Shown: positions 13,508 to 26,400 of the stretch, piece by piece
How positions within the stretch are numbered: position 1 is the stretch's first letter
Layout of the letters: each line of letters opens with the position of its first letter
From: Apostichopus japonicus
Lineage: Eukaryota > Echinodermata > Holothuroidea > Aspidochirotida > Stichopodidae
Direction of reading: 5' to 3'
NCBI RefSeq assembly: GCF_037975245.1
Contig: NC_092570.1
Span: 13,971,001-14,035,000 of the forward strand
DNA length: 64,000 bases
Translations under genes and position numbers: made by a program
The notes under the pieces: generated by a model
Databases searched by the model: none
What the model saw: the letters and a program-made list of their open reading frames with translations, nothing else
Told to the model about the DNA's origin: nothing

Positions 13508-14578
13508 ATTATATTCAAAGGTTTCTGCTATGAATCGATGGACGATGTTTATCGTCTGGCAGTATCTAATAATTCTGCATTTAAGTTTAAATTGTTGAAT
13601 ATTTTGAGTAATGATCAAAGAATTTAATAAATTATACAGAATATTAATATTTTAAGTTATACTTTTGTCTGACAAATAACTACTAGGGAGTATAAATAGC
13701 ACGTTATTATCAAACTCACCTTGATATATAGTTCTGAGCGAATCAAAATCAAAGCATAATTGTCATAGTGACGTTGTCAATGACTTAAAGAATATATCAT
13801 TAGACTTTCTTAATTATTCCCATTTGGGGGAATTCGAAAGCCCCAAGGTAGCCAATCACGAGTATTACTGAATCATGAATCGAATAACCAAAGATGACTG
13901 GATGTCACAAAAGAAAACAAAAAATCAAGAGGGTAAAAATATTTTAATTGCAAAAACCATAAAATATGCTAATGTATGGGCACAACGTACTTTTCTTTCA
14001 GTTTTTTGTTGTTGCTGGTCGTTGTATGTCAACAGATATTTACAACCTTGAATAACAAAACCAAACAAACCCTTAGTTTTATTTAAAAAAGTCAATCTTG
14101 CCCTAGAGTTATGAATATTTTAAAGAACAAAAACTGAACCTATATATATGCAGGCTTTGGCTACCTCCAAATATGAAACATTAGCTCGTTATGCTATAAG
14201 TAGCAACACTTTGCCACATATTTTTTGGCGGGAAAGGTCCTTCATTATCGTTCGGAGCAATGCTATTCATTTTCTTGAGTGAAGCTATTATCATCTTGAG
14301 AAAAGCTCTTAAGAGGCCACTGACTCTAATCAGGGAAAAAACGATTTCAAAGGTCTGTTTTTCTTCTTCAAGATTGTAACCTCTTGAAGACAATTCGAAG
14401 GTTATATGTTAATAAACTAAAAAGATTTTAGCTAACAAAGTGGTGCTTACACTGAAAAGATTTGCATATAGGATTGATGAGGAAATAACCAAAGTTAGGC
14501 ATAGCCTATATGCTGTATAAGAAATGTCTTTTCCTTGAAAAATGTGTTATTTTCTAGTATAAATATATATATATATAT

Positions 14579-14699
14579 ATACATACAACAACATATAGCG
14601 GAAACGCATATATTATTTAGGCAATTTATCAACTACCTGGAAAATGGTGTCCGGCGGAGTTTAAATAAATATTACTTAGGCTAAGCGTAGTAAAAGTAC

Positions 14700-14733
<34 letters not shown>

Positions 14734-14927
14734 TGAGACTTTAAGTTTTGTGACTCAACTGCCATGCACCGCTGAATATTCAATTTATCTTCTGTCTTTC
14801 AAATGACATTGGTACTTTTACAACGCTTAATTAATATTTATTTAAACTCCGCCTGACACAATTTTCCAGGTAGTTGATAAATCGCCTAAATAATATATGC
14901 GTTTCCGCTATATATTGTTGTTTGTAT
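14579..14927. mobile_element. Foldback / MITE-like element with 118-bp inverted arms
   Basis: The left arm 14579-14699 and right arm 14812-14927 are inverted copies with only a few differences (both contain TATAGCGGAAACGCATATAT and TCAACTACCTGGAAAAT). The 112-bp spacer carries an AT array and unrelated sequence. Target duplications cannot be read because of AT-rich flanks. Confidence 0.85.
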
Positions 14928-17900
14928 TTCAAGGACGAACTTAGCCGAATAATCGGAGAATCCATAGATATTCTTATACTTTCCACTTGAAGAGTCAAAC
15001 ACTTAATTTTATATTAAAAGAACACATTGCTTCAGTCTCTCGTGTAAATAACGGTGTAAAGAAAAACAATATTGACATTTCAGGCCGTTTCAAGGAATTC
15101 TTCTTCTTCTTTTTTTAAATAATATTTTCCTTATATTTTTAGCAGGAAGAGCTATTTTGATTGTTTGTTTGTATGCATACGTGCAGGTGTTTGTTTGTAT
15201 GTGGACGGATCGTGTATGTGGATAATGTGTACGGTTCGTGTTTGTGTTAACACAAATGAATCATCATTTCTGCTAGTACGCGTTCAACTTAGACAAACGA
15301 CAGATAATAACAAAAGAAACACTCCGCCCTCCATTGTACCGAAAATCAGGACCGTACCACTATTCTGTTCAGCGTCGGCCTTGCTCAGCCAAGCGTCATT
15401 AAGCCAAACGTTTCACATACAAAACTAGAGTTACATTAACTCAAATACTTCTAAGATTATCATAGCAATGATTCACATAGTTATCATTATATAGAAGTTT
15501 TAAGTAAATGAACAACAGAAAACTGCCTGGAAACATTATAATAAAGAAAAACAAAGTGCAAAAAAAGATCCTTTTTTGGGTATTAGAACGGGTTGTGAAA
15601 CACTGATATCCGGGCTATAAAACCCTGTGCTCTACCTTGCCTTACATACGATCAGCAAACCCCAAATATCGATCGATACCGATTTTGTGAACATTTTGGC
15701 ATAAACTCGATACTCGATCTCTTTAACTGCATTGCAAACGCTCATGTTATAACAGTGACGTAGGCCATAATATGTTGGCTATAGTTAATTCCCCGAAATG
15801 ATCGAAAGCAATCAAGACAAAACGATTCCCTGAAAATTATTAATAACGTCTGAAATGTAAAATAACGCAACGAAAGTTTTTGACATTTAGACAATTGCTA
15901 ACGTCATGAAATCCCCTCAGAACCAAATACTACATTGCATATTGCAAATTGATAATTACTATGAGCGTCCATGGTTATTCAACCGTTGTCAGTGAAATAA
16001 TGAAATCTCTCGTTTTTTCTTCTCTTCTCTCTCGAAGTGGTAATGAACAAATCACTCTCTGATGGTAGCAGAAGTGAAGTTAATGGTCTTTTTTATTAGC
16101 AAGATGAATCCGTAAACGGGTATATCTAAACTTGGTCAGCAACGGTCAAAGTTTAACCACAAAGTGTCATTGAACTGTTCATTAATTGACGTAGGCCTAC
16201 ACACTAAATTCTTCACTACCCGAGGTCATCAGACAGGCCCCTCCCCCACTTTTGTAAAGTACATTGTAATCCTGCTAATATATACCTATCACTTTGGTCT
16301 TCATAGTTTTCTCCATTAAGCATATATATTTCCACACCTTACTTTGTTGGTGGTTACCTTAATAGCCACACTTGCATATATATCATGATACAACAAAGTT
16401 CAATTTATCACTGAAAGTTTCCCACCAGTGGATATATACTCTATAGTAGTTTTTAAGTTGAATTTTTTTAGTTCGGTATTGTTCGTTAAAGAGATAAACT
16501 TACCTATACCAAGCTGATGTCATTAACCGCAAGATAGCTCCAAGTTGTCAAAAGCTGATTTTCAGTGAGCAATTAATAAAATTCATATCAGCAGTAAGAT
16601 GAAAAGTATTGATATCCCATGAAAACATAAAACTTGATAACCATATTTGGTGATATAAACAGTCAACCGCGAAAACATCATAAAAGTGTGGTAGTTATAT
16701 TCATGCAGTAATTACACAATCGATCATTTTAGAAAACGTCTTTGAATAAACTAAATAGAAACGCAGAGTTAACACGTCCCTGTATCGTAGACCTATTTAC
16801 AAATAACACCTTTGTACGATATACTTATGACGTCACAAGGTTTTCTTGTGCTACGGATATTGAAACTGCCCGCATTTAACAAACTTTCAAATAGTCTTCT
16901 TGCGACAGCATACAACATCAGTGACGCTTCTATAATATCAATTGACAAATACACCGTCTGCGACGGTCGAAAAGTAACCGTCTTAATAAATAAAAAAATC
17001 CTTCAGTTGGTAGTTCTATATATAAGGAGCTGTGCAAATGCCATCGAGTTAATGACCAAACTTAACGATTGAACTAGCTAAGGCCTACCAACCTAACTGG
17101 CAAATGATGAAGTTTTCTCGCAAATATTTCGACACGTTTTGCATTTTCTAATATGGAGACATATTGTGTTGGAAATATTGTTACAATTCAGTATGTTATT
17201 TCCAAGATGGTACTTCAAAGATTCCGTAGGCAGCTCACTCGGTGGTGAAATATAATCTCAAATATTCGTGTCCTTTGTCCGCCTAAATAAATACTTTTGA
17301 CGAGAAACTTGTTTCTTGTTGCTGGTCGAATTCATATATCCTTAAATTATTTACTAAGTATCTGAAATGCCATTTTTCTTGTGTGAACACAAACACCAAT
17401 CTATACTAACTTCATCACTTATTAATAAAGTGTGCCCATTATTCATAAAGAGGACTTATACTAAGCACCAGTGCCGCGGCCGAATCTCAATACTACGGAT
17501 GATGAGAACGTACTACGTACTTTGGATGATGCTCACTGTATCAGGTAATTTAGACGGCCATTGCGAAGGTTGTTGTTGATGGAGGTGGGAATTATTTAAG
17601 GTTTGTTCAAAGGCGATTTCATGCACAGGGCGCAAGTTACGGATTGGAATTAATTACTACAGAATCGCTTAAGGACAAAATTGGCGGCAAGATGAAATCC
17701 TTAATTGTCATTTAAAAGTCATCTCCCAACAATGAGCATTTCCTGTCCACTGACACGAGGACACTGAAACTACGTAATATGATATTTCACAATTTAATTT
17801 ACATATTGTGTGGGATGCCGCCATTTTTTAATGCCAACAAGTTTCTTCTCAAGAGTACAATCCAAGCAGTCTAGACAATTATAGTTCCATGGTCAAATCA

Positions 17901-18699
17901 ATTGATCAGTCTAAGAACTACAAAAGCCTTTACATGTTACAAATTCATTACAATCTCATATTTTTGTTTCAAAAAAATATCAAAATTCATAGAACTAAAA
18001 ATAACCTGACATTAACCAAAACAAAGAGAACAATATTTTATAATTAGATTATTTTATTTGACATGAAAAATGCAAACAAAAGATCAAACCAGGACGAGCG
18101 ACAACAGATCGTTACTTGATTTCTTTATTAGATTCGACTCGGCAGAGCTGGGTCAAGAATTGTAACTTTATGAAAAACATATCTTAAATTTGCAGATTCC
18201 AGCTATGTATTACTTTTTCTAGTATAGCTTACTGTCTTTCTTTTGCCATCAGCTCAAAGAGTGACATTTCCGTCTCTGCAAGAGCAAATTGATGTAAGGG
18301 CATTTGCATCTAGGTCAGAAAGATACAACTGCAAGATTGGTCAAAGTAAAAATTAATATTTCTTCCAATTGTTAGTAAATGCCAACCAGATGGGACATTT
18401 TTTTCTTTCTTTAAATACTGTTCTTGCATAGAATGCTTCACAGCACTGGCATTATGAACAACATGAAATTCCTGTTTCTGTTGGATAAAGTTTAGATATT
18501 GTTCATACTGTCAAACTTTGAGTGCTTTGAAGCATGATATGGGAGGACAGTATTCGTTGGTATTGGAATTTTTGGGAGTTGTCCTAACTGGATTTGTTTA
18601 GCAGCATACTGCCCTCCACTCTGAATAAATCATCCTTCGTTTTTTTAGTGAGATGATGATAATGCAGCTGGGGAAATTAATCATAGAAATGGATCCATT
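14928..18699. other. Intergenic, no certain gene
   Basis: About 3.8 kb AT-rich. Only the doubtful signal-peptide exon at 17502 stands out. Confidence 0.5.
17502..17547 (+). CDS. Possible signal-peptide first exon, unassigned
   Basis: ATGATGAGAACG opens MMRTYYVLWMMLTVS, a plausible signal peptide, directly followed by CAG|GTAATT, a good donor. No second exon was recognised in the next 2.4 kb, so this may be chance. Confidence 0.18.
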
Positions 18700-18780
18700 C
18701 CAGTGGCGGCGGAACCGGGGGGGGGCTTGGGGGGGGCTCATCCCCCAATGAAAAAGTTGAGGGGGCAAATGCATGATACT
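18700..18780. mobile_element. Truncated end of a CAGTGGCG-family hAT-like MITE
   Basis: It starts CAGTGGCGGCGGAACCGG, then a G-run, then ATGAAAAAGTTGAGGGGGC and ATGATAC. This parallels the G-rich end of the elements at 10369 and 41039. No second end is seen. Confidence 0.5.
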
Positions 18781-18979
18781 ACCATCGATTGTGATTGTCA
18801 TCATGATGAACTTCATTAATATTCATAGACTATCTAATTTCTCAGAATATCACAGGTTCTTGAGGGGATTTCTAGACGTACATTCATTACATACTGAATG
18901 TAGCGATTTTGCTATGCACAGGTCTCATTGCAGCTCTGCAGTTTACACACTCAGTTGTGACAATGTTTTCTATACTGTA

Positions 18980-19125
18980 GTGTCATGTCCAGCTTCAGAG
19001 CACTTGTACTGTCAGTACGAGCAGTATGAATATCATGTTTCTATCAGATCAAGGTTAAGGAACTGTTTGTACTGTCAATATAAGTGCCTTGAGAGCATGA
19101 TATTGGAGTACAATGCAGAGAGGTA
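18980..19125 (+). repeat. Dispersed hairpin repeat, copy 1
   Basis: An imperfect palindrome: the left arm AGCTTCAGAGCACTTGTACT and CAGTACGAGCAGT are nearly the inverse of the right arm GAACTGTTTGTACTGTCAAT and AAGTGCCTTGAGAGC, with a loop holding ATCAGATCAAGG. Related copies lie at 29655-29775 (minus) and 29868-30010 (plus); a right-arm fragment lies at 18495-18560. Confidence 0.7.
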
Positions 19126-19907
19126 TTAGCATTAGGAAATATTGTCCCAACTAGCTGGTTTCCATGTACATTTCACTGAATATGCATATTAATGAACTAT
19201 TCATCTGCTGTATCGTCAGCCCCCAAATGTAGTCATACACACATAATACAGTGTCAGTCAATACCCTATTAGATTACTCCTCAAGCAACAAGTGACACCC
19301 ATCACACACCATTGGTCTATCACATTACAACTCCTACAACAAGTGACCCTCACCTCTCTGTAATACAACCCTTTTAGAATCTCCTTTCAATGAATAGAGG
19401 TCACCATTGGAAAACTATCAAAGACATTGGTCACCCACAGCAAGCCATTGTTACAATCAATGACAAAGCAGATATCATCCGCTTCTCAGTTTACAAATCG
19501 CCTTGAATGCATCACCATGGTTACCATTCATACTTCAGAGCAACAAGCTCTGATGGTGGTATTTATCTACACTATAAAACTTGTAAACTTTGACCTTTTA
19601 CCTTACAAAGCCGATAGGCATCATTATGATGGAAAAAGTCTCCAAACTCTGGTGTAAAACTCTGGTTCTGTTTAAGGGACATAATGGTTTAGAAGACTTG
19701 TCAGGGGAGGGGGGGTGGGGGCTTCCATTTTGTTAATGTGTGAAATCCTGATGACAAGGAAGTGAAAACTTAACAACAGGTGTTTCCTTATTCTTTTGTC
19801 TCACAGTATAAACAGAACAATGTTTATGCTGACCAGAATGCTACTTATTAGATAATGTTGACTGTGTAATAAGGACTATTTGCAAGAACAAAGTTTGTAC
19901 AGACAAT

Positions 19908-19913
19908 TTTATT
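19908..19913 (-). terminator. Candidate poly(A) signal of ZC3H13
   Basis: AATAAA on the minus strand, about 72 nt beyond the TAA stop. It is the first canonical hexamer in the 3' flank. Confidence 0.5.
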
Positions 19914-19984
19914 CTAGGCCCACCTTTGTGGAAACCTTTACTGATATCAAAGTTTCACTGCTTATGACAGGGAGCGTACATATT

Positions 19985-22900
19985 TTAGGAAGCGACAGTC
20001 ACTGCTGATGAGGTACTGATGGGAACCGACACTCCTTCATCTCTGAGACATTTTCTCTGCTTCAAGAGCTGAATTCCCATTTTGTAAAGCTCTGGGTCAA
20101 ATACCGGCAAAGAACAGATTTGGTCTGGTGGCACCTGGGAAAGGAAATGGAAGGAAAAAAAATATTAAGTGACTATAATTAAAGAGACTTTATAGGTACA
20201 GATCTAAATCAGAACTTGCAACTTAAAAGTTCAAATTGCCAAAAATGAAATCATTTCAAACTGAGTCAAAAGAAGGGATCCACTCAGGTGGCCAAACTAA
20301 AAGGGAAAAGAAATGACGATGATGTTTAATAGATGACGTCCCGTCACAGTTATCAAAGTAAATTCTTAGTTCAAATGACATAACCGAAACCAGAGGGGAA
20401 ACCCCTCCCAGCAGTTACTTGCCTTTAATATATAATACATATGCAGCACAAGAGTAGTTTGCTAGCTAATAATCCTGGCTGAAATAAATACTTCTTTCTT
20501 GACATGCTGTATTATTCAGTCTTAGCTATAAATCATCACACTTGTCAGTAATATGACAGTTTACATGAAGAGAAAGATAATTTTCCTTTTTGCCAAAGCT
20601 GAGAAGCCAGATATGAAGGCAAGGAGACTTTTCTCAAACTGCAAATGATCGTCCTCATTATTTATTCAGGAAGAGACAGGAGCATATGAGGAAGCTCATT
20701 CGTGATTAACAAATGTTACTTGTCGCTAAGATTTGCCTTGTGGGGATATGCCGAGCGTAAATAAATTTGTGTATAAATAATGGTTTATGAATACGAGCAG
20801 ACGTAAGTCTGCCTAATCTTAAACCTGAATAATTGATAAAGGCCACTAACACTTTAATACTTTAAACCATAAAGCTACTATATGTTGGACAATCTCCTGA
20901 CCTTAGATAAGTACTGAGCAAAGACACTTCCAGAGGGGAAGATCAAATTACCTGAATCGATAACCAGAAAGCCAACAGTCTCTGTGATTACTTGCTTCCT
21001 ATTTTCTGAGAATATCTTAACATATCAGTGCACACGACCGTTGGAAAGTTTCACCTATCTCTGACTCTCCACAGATAACCATGGAGTTGTGGTACACACT
21101 AAGTGTTCACCTAAGTTTTCCTTTTGGAGTTATCACGTTCATAAGGCTTTGCAGAGTGTGACCTCTGGTGACCTTAAATGACACATGAGCTCCACAAAAA
21201 CATATCTAGGTTCCTTGTATTCGGTAAAGTGGGATCTGCCTGTCATACATCAAGTTCATCTATGCTTATTCAGGGAAGTTATGGCATTTAAAAGTCTTTC
21301 AGATTATGACATCTGGTGACATCAGATGATCTCTGACCTCTATTAAAAACAATAGGGTTCTTGTACCCACAGATTTCTGGGACAGAACCTTTGAACCTTA
21401 AATGGCACCAGGACTACCCACAAATATGCTTGAAAGTCACGTAAATGATGACTGTACCATAAAACATTACTTAAAAATAGACAGCTATACTTTCAAGCAC
21501 TTTACTTGATATTGCTAAAAAATACAATTCTCTAACTGAACACTCCTCAATGTATAAGAATACACTGGAGGTTTCAGGACTTTTGGTAAAATATTTTAGA
21601 CCTATAAATTTCTTATACTAAAGTTGTTTTTTCGCATGCTTACACTCGTGACTAACACTAAAGACCTTTAAAATATTCCAACTACATCTCTAGTCTCTAA
21701 CAGAAAAGGTTACCTGCAAGAAAACACAGGTTTAATTTAACCCTTAAAACCGTTCGAGAGAAAATCAGTTTCACGGTTACTTAGATAGTTACAGAGTCTG
21801 CTAAGTATTTTCTCATCTAGACATCTTCGTAGTTCAAACAAAATTTTTGGTCATTGCAAATACTTGACTGCGCTCCTACGGCGATCTTTCTCTCTGCAAA
21901 TTCGGTCTTGTTCATTGAAACTTGCTCCCTCTATCTATTAGAAACTCAACTTCTGTAGTAAGTCCAAATTAAAGATGTTTCTTTTTTAATTAGTCCTTTG
22001 CTTTAATATATAACAGGGTATCTGTAACTGTTTTTGTAGAGCATTTTAGATCGTTGCTCTTTCAGAATTGTTATTTATCGCTATATAAATGTAGTGTTAT
22101 TATTATTATAATTCAGGTCTATGGGACTTACATTAACTGTCTTTCGAAGTTGCCTTCTGATTGCCAGATCTTTCTTGGCACTCAGAGCTCCGCAGCAAGG
22201 ACCGAGATCGAAGATATTCTTCTTGTTAGCCCTTTGTAATCTGGCTGCATTCAGGGCTCCGATGCTTCTCGGAAATAAAGGTTCGTCCTTCACGATGCCT
22301 GGAGAACAAATAAAGAGAGAAAGCACTCACAATACCTCACAACACAACACAACACAACACAACACAACACAACACCACTCACAACATGATGACATCAGCC
22401 GCTGTCCATCAATTCTAATAACCTGTATCAAAATTGATCTTTCAGCAACTTTGATATTTTACAGTTGAGCAACGAAACAAGAGAAAGTTTTACCTCAACT
22501 AAAATCATGACTGATGCAATGTAGAAAAATAAATTGTTGATAATGAAGGCGAGTAGCAAAACCCAAATGGTCAGAACATTATTGAAAGTTCTCATCATTT
22601 CTCTCCCTCTCTCCCTTTCAGATAATGCACTACCAAGGACTACCAGTGTTCTCAAGCTAGTCCGATATTCCAAATAAGTATTTTGCACACACAGGGGAAA
22701 AGACAGGAACGACTTTAAGGTAAGGTGACCATATTTGCCTGACTGGAATCAGGGACATTTATTGCATGACTGATATGGGGTAGGGGTCTAAGGGGAGGGG
22801 TGAAAAATTTTCAAGTGCCTAAGGTGCTTAGATGTAAAATGGTGATACTTAGGAGCACTTTTTAAATCAATTTTATTTTCAAAAAAGGAACTTTTTCTTA

Positions 22901-23419
22901 AATGAAATTTACTTACTTTACGAAAGAGTGCTAGATCGATCTAGCATATTTTAACAGTGTTTCCACTTTACACTGGCCCACCTGAAATACTGGTTAGTTC
23001 CGTTCTGCGACTCCACACTTGACTAAATTTTTGTTTTTACAATTATTTTACTAACAATGTGGGATATTTTCGAAATTTCTGAACATTTTGACGAATCGGG
23101 GACATTTTCGGGGACACTTGTTCACCGGGCACAGCACATTGTAATCGGGGACTGTCCCCAAAAATCGGGGACGTCTGGTCACCTTATTTTAAGGAGACAT
23201 TGAAATTCTTCCTCCTACCTTGCTCTTCTGCTGCTTTGGCACAGACTGCTCTGACCTGTTCCATCAACGCAGGGCCCGCGAGAGATGGCGACACTCCCAC
23301 GTCGGCGAGGATCATACCGGGGGTAAACTTCTTCATGATGTCGCTAGCAGAGGTTCTCTCTGGTCTAGGTGGAGGCTGGTAGTCCTCCATTAAGCTCTGC
23401 CAGTTCACATCCATCACGT
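19985..23419 (-). CDS. ZC3H13: ZC3H13 exons 11-13: conserved C-terminal domain
   Basis: Exon 11 (23419-23219) encodes VMDVNWQSLM and KKFTPGMILADVGVS. Exon 12 (22298-22132) encodes GALNAARLQR, LGPCCGAL and DLAIRRQLRK. Exon 13 (20134-19985) encodes PVFDPELYKMGIQLLKQRKC and the stop. These align with human DVDWSGLM, KFTPGAVMLRVGIS, LGALNMAALLR, LGPCCKAL and DSAIRKQL in order. This is the most conserved part of the family and probably the complex-binding end. Intron 11 carries a hAT-like element. Confidence 0.93.
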
Positions 23420-26400
23420 CTTTAAAATGGAACAGAAAACAAAAATTGAGAAATAAAGGCTACATATCCAGCTTAGTACTAATTTTGTGCCAATATTAAT
23501 ATTGGTAAACCGATATAATTGATGTTGTGGTGAACCTTGCATGATGCTTCCAGCCATGTTGACATAACCTTCATAGTATTAGTATCCCATATTGTAGCGG
23601 TCTTAATATACATATCTCAAATTGTATGCACACATAGTGGAGCAACGGTTTCAATGTACGTATCCTAAATTGTATGCACACATAGTGGAGCAACGGTTTC
23701 AATGTACGTATCCTAAATTGTATGCACACATAGCTGTGCAACGGTTTCAATGTACGTATCCTAAATTGTATGCACACATAGTGGTGCAACGGTTTCAATG
23801 TCCTTATCCTAAATTGTATGCACACATAGTTGTGCATCGGTTTCAATGTACGTATCCTACATTGTATGCACCTAGTGGTGCAACGGTTTCTATGTACGTA
23901 TCCCAAATTGTATGCAGACATAGTGGCCCAACGATCTTAACATACATATCCCAAATTGTTTGCACACAAGTGCAGAACTTTGCTTTATCTAATCTGCAGA
24001 CTGATAAGGAACACAAGTCTACCCTCCAACTACCCTTTTCCGCCATCTTGCACAGTTCTTCTGTAACAGTTGGTGAAAACTTGTCTTAGAGGGATCTTGA
24101 AGCAACATTTGAATGCAGCATAATAATAAACTTCTTGGACAAGAGCTGAAAAGCAAAACTATTAAATAGATGACTTACTTGCAGGCTTGTCTTCTTGCAA
24201 ACCGTCTTCGTCTTCGACGACAAAGTCGTCGTCGCTGATATCTGACAGATCTTGTTTTCCTTCCTCCTCCTCCTCCTCGTCCTTCTCCTCCTTCTTGATC
24301 GTCCTCCTCTCACCTTCCTCCGTCTTCATCTCTGGAGCAGCTTCCGTCTTCTCCATCTTCACTTCGGACTCTTGCTTCACTTCGGAATCGATTCTCTCTG
24401 TTGTTTTCACCTCCGCTCTTGCCTCCATCTTGATGTTCTCTTCGGCCCTGTCGACGTCCCTCTGTTTGCTTCTCGACCTCTGAGCGCTGCTCCCCCTGCT
24501 CAAGCTGCGACGGGTTCTCTCCTCTCGACCGCCTTCCTTCAAGGCAGAAGATTCTCTGCTGGATCGTGATCTATCTCTAGACCTGGATCTAGTTGGGTTC
24601 GCCTCCTCTTTTAGCTCCGCTACCCTGGTCTCACCCTTGACCGAGGGTTCCTTCTTCGTAGCGTGCTGACTGCCGATGGAGTCGTCGCTGGAGATCTCCT
24701 CCATCTTGTGGGGTTTCTCTGGTTTGGGTTTCTCTTTGCCATCTGGTTCCTTTGTTGACCCTGTTCTATCCTTAGAAGGAGTCCTCCTTGCCTCTCCTTC
24801 CTTCTTCTTAGATGACGGTGGATGTCCTTCTCCTTCTTCCCTCTTACGTTTGGTTGGCTGTTCCTGCCTCTCGTCTCGGTGTTCTCCCTCCCTTTTTCTA
24901 CTCGCAGAGTGTCTATCGTGTTTGTACCTATCGTCCCCGGGAGGGTCGCTGTCTCTCTTGGACCTGTCCCCTTCAGACCGATATCGATCCCTACCAAAGC
25001 TTCCTCCCCTCGGTGGACCATCTCTTGGAGGATATCCCCTACCGTGTTCCTCCCCCCTACCCCTACCGTGTTCCTCCCCTCTACCTCTACCGTGTTCCTC
25101 CCCTCTACCCCTTCCTCCTCCTCCACCGCTCCTTCTCTGATCAGGATACTGCCCTCTTCCGCCCCCTCTATCATCGCTTCTGTTTCCTACAGGGTAGTGA
25201 GAATCTCTGGGCCCTCTGAAAGAGTCTTGGTACCTGTTATCTCTCTGAGGATGATCACGACCTCTCCAACTATCTCTTCCTCCCTCACCCTTAGGTGTGT
25301 AAGCTCTGTCCCATTCACCTCTTGGCCTAGGTTCAAATCCGCCTCGCCCATCCTGATACCCCAGCTTCCTTGGATCCCCTCTGGGGTCCCTCGGATCACC
25401 CCTCGGGTCTCCCCGTATGTCTCTGGGCTCCCCTCCGTGATCGCCCCTGGTGTCACCCCTAAAGTCACCTCTGTGGCCAGCCCTCGAGTCCAACCTGGGA
25501 TCAAAGTGTGGCTCCCCTCTTGGATCAGCTCTCATATCTCTGGGAGGCCCCCTGGGATCGGCGAAATACTCAGGATGGGCATGGAAAAAGGCTGGATCAG
25601 GACCAGACTGCTGCGGTAACGGTGGAGGCGGTGGTGGAAAGTCTTTGGGTGGAAACGGAAGGCTCCCTCTGGGATCGTGAGGGTCTCTGTAGTCAGGTCG
25701 CAAATGCTTACTGAAAATCAAAGTAACAAAACCACAGGTCTATATGTATGACTGAAAACAGAGGTTGAAATATACAAATGGGGTGGCCTGGTGACCTTTT
25801 GGTATTTTCAAAATGGCTATGGATTAGTACCATAAAACTACTCTTTTGTGGCATTTTTAATCCCATTTTGATGAGCATCAGCCAAAGGGCCATTATGCCA
25901 GTCATCTTATGAAGTAATGACAAACTTGCTTATGAAGACAGTTCAGTGGAATGTGCGCATAAAACCTTATTTCAGTCTCTTAATTCAAACTACGAAGCAA
26001 AGTTAATCTTTAACCTCTGATTTTGAATCTTTTGTAAGACATCCCTACCAATTTCTAGTCAAAACCAGGAACTTTCTCGGACCTACCTTTCAAAAGTTTC
26101 GTCTCGGTGAGGCGGTAAGTCCCTTGGTCCACCGTGTAAGAATTCGTTTCGGACGTCTCTCGATTTCTCCCAGTCGTCTCTGCGATCCCTGCGCTGTGGA
26201 TCGTCTCCAGTCAAATCGCGAGGAGGTCCTCCTTCTTGACCCCTCCACTCATGTCTGCCACCACTATCTCGGAACGATTCTTCTCTCCCTCTGTCGGGGG
26301 GGCCTGGTGGCCCTGCTCGTCCTCCTGGGTCGTACCTCCCGGGTTCTGGAGGGTATTGATCACGACCATACTGTTCGGGGTGTAGATGCAATGGCCTGTC

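Larger units (their letters stand above)
10731..14578. other. Intergenic with arrays and one doubtful membrane ORF
   Basis: Outside the AT array (11492-11626), the pentanucleotide array (13255-13507) and the doubtful ORF at 12127, no gene is supported. Confidence 0.5.

Noticed and set aside
13283-13627. 114-codon Ser/Tyr/Ile-rich frame
   Set aside because: Pentanucleotide array read through; the period-5 pattern explains the peptide repeat.
16812-17072. 86-codon frame
   Set aside because: AT-rich region, no domain, no splice or promoter context.
23571-24089. Repeat proteins of 116 and 155 codons on both strands
   Set aside because: They arise from the 48-bp intronic minisatellite, whose period is divisible by three.
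24187-25714. Several plus-strand open frames of 70-265 codons
   Set aside because: Antisense shadows of the GC-rich ZC3H13 exon 10; no splice or start context and no recognisable protein.
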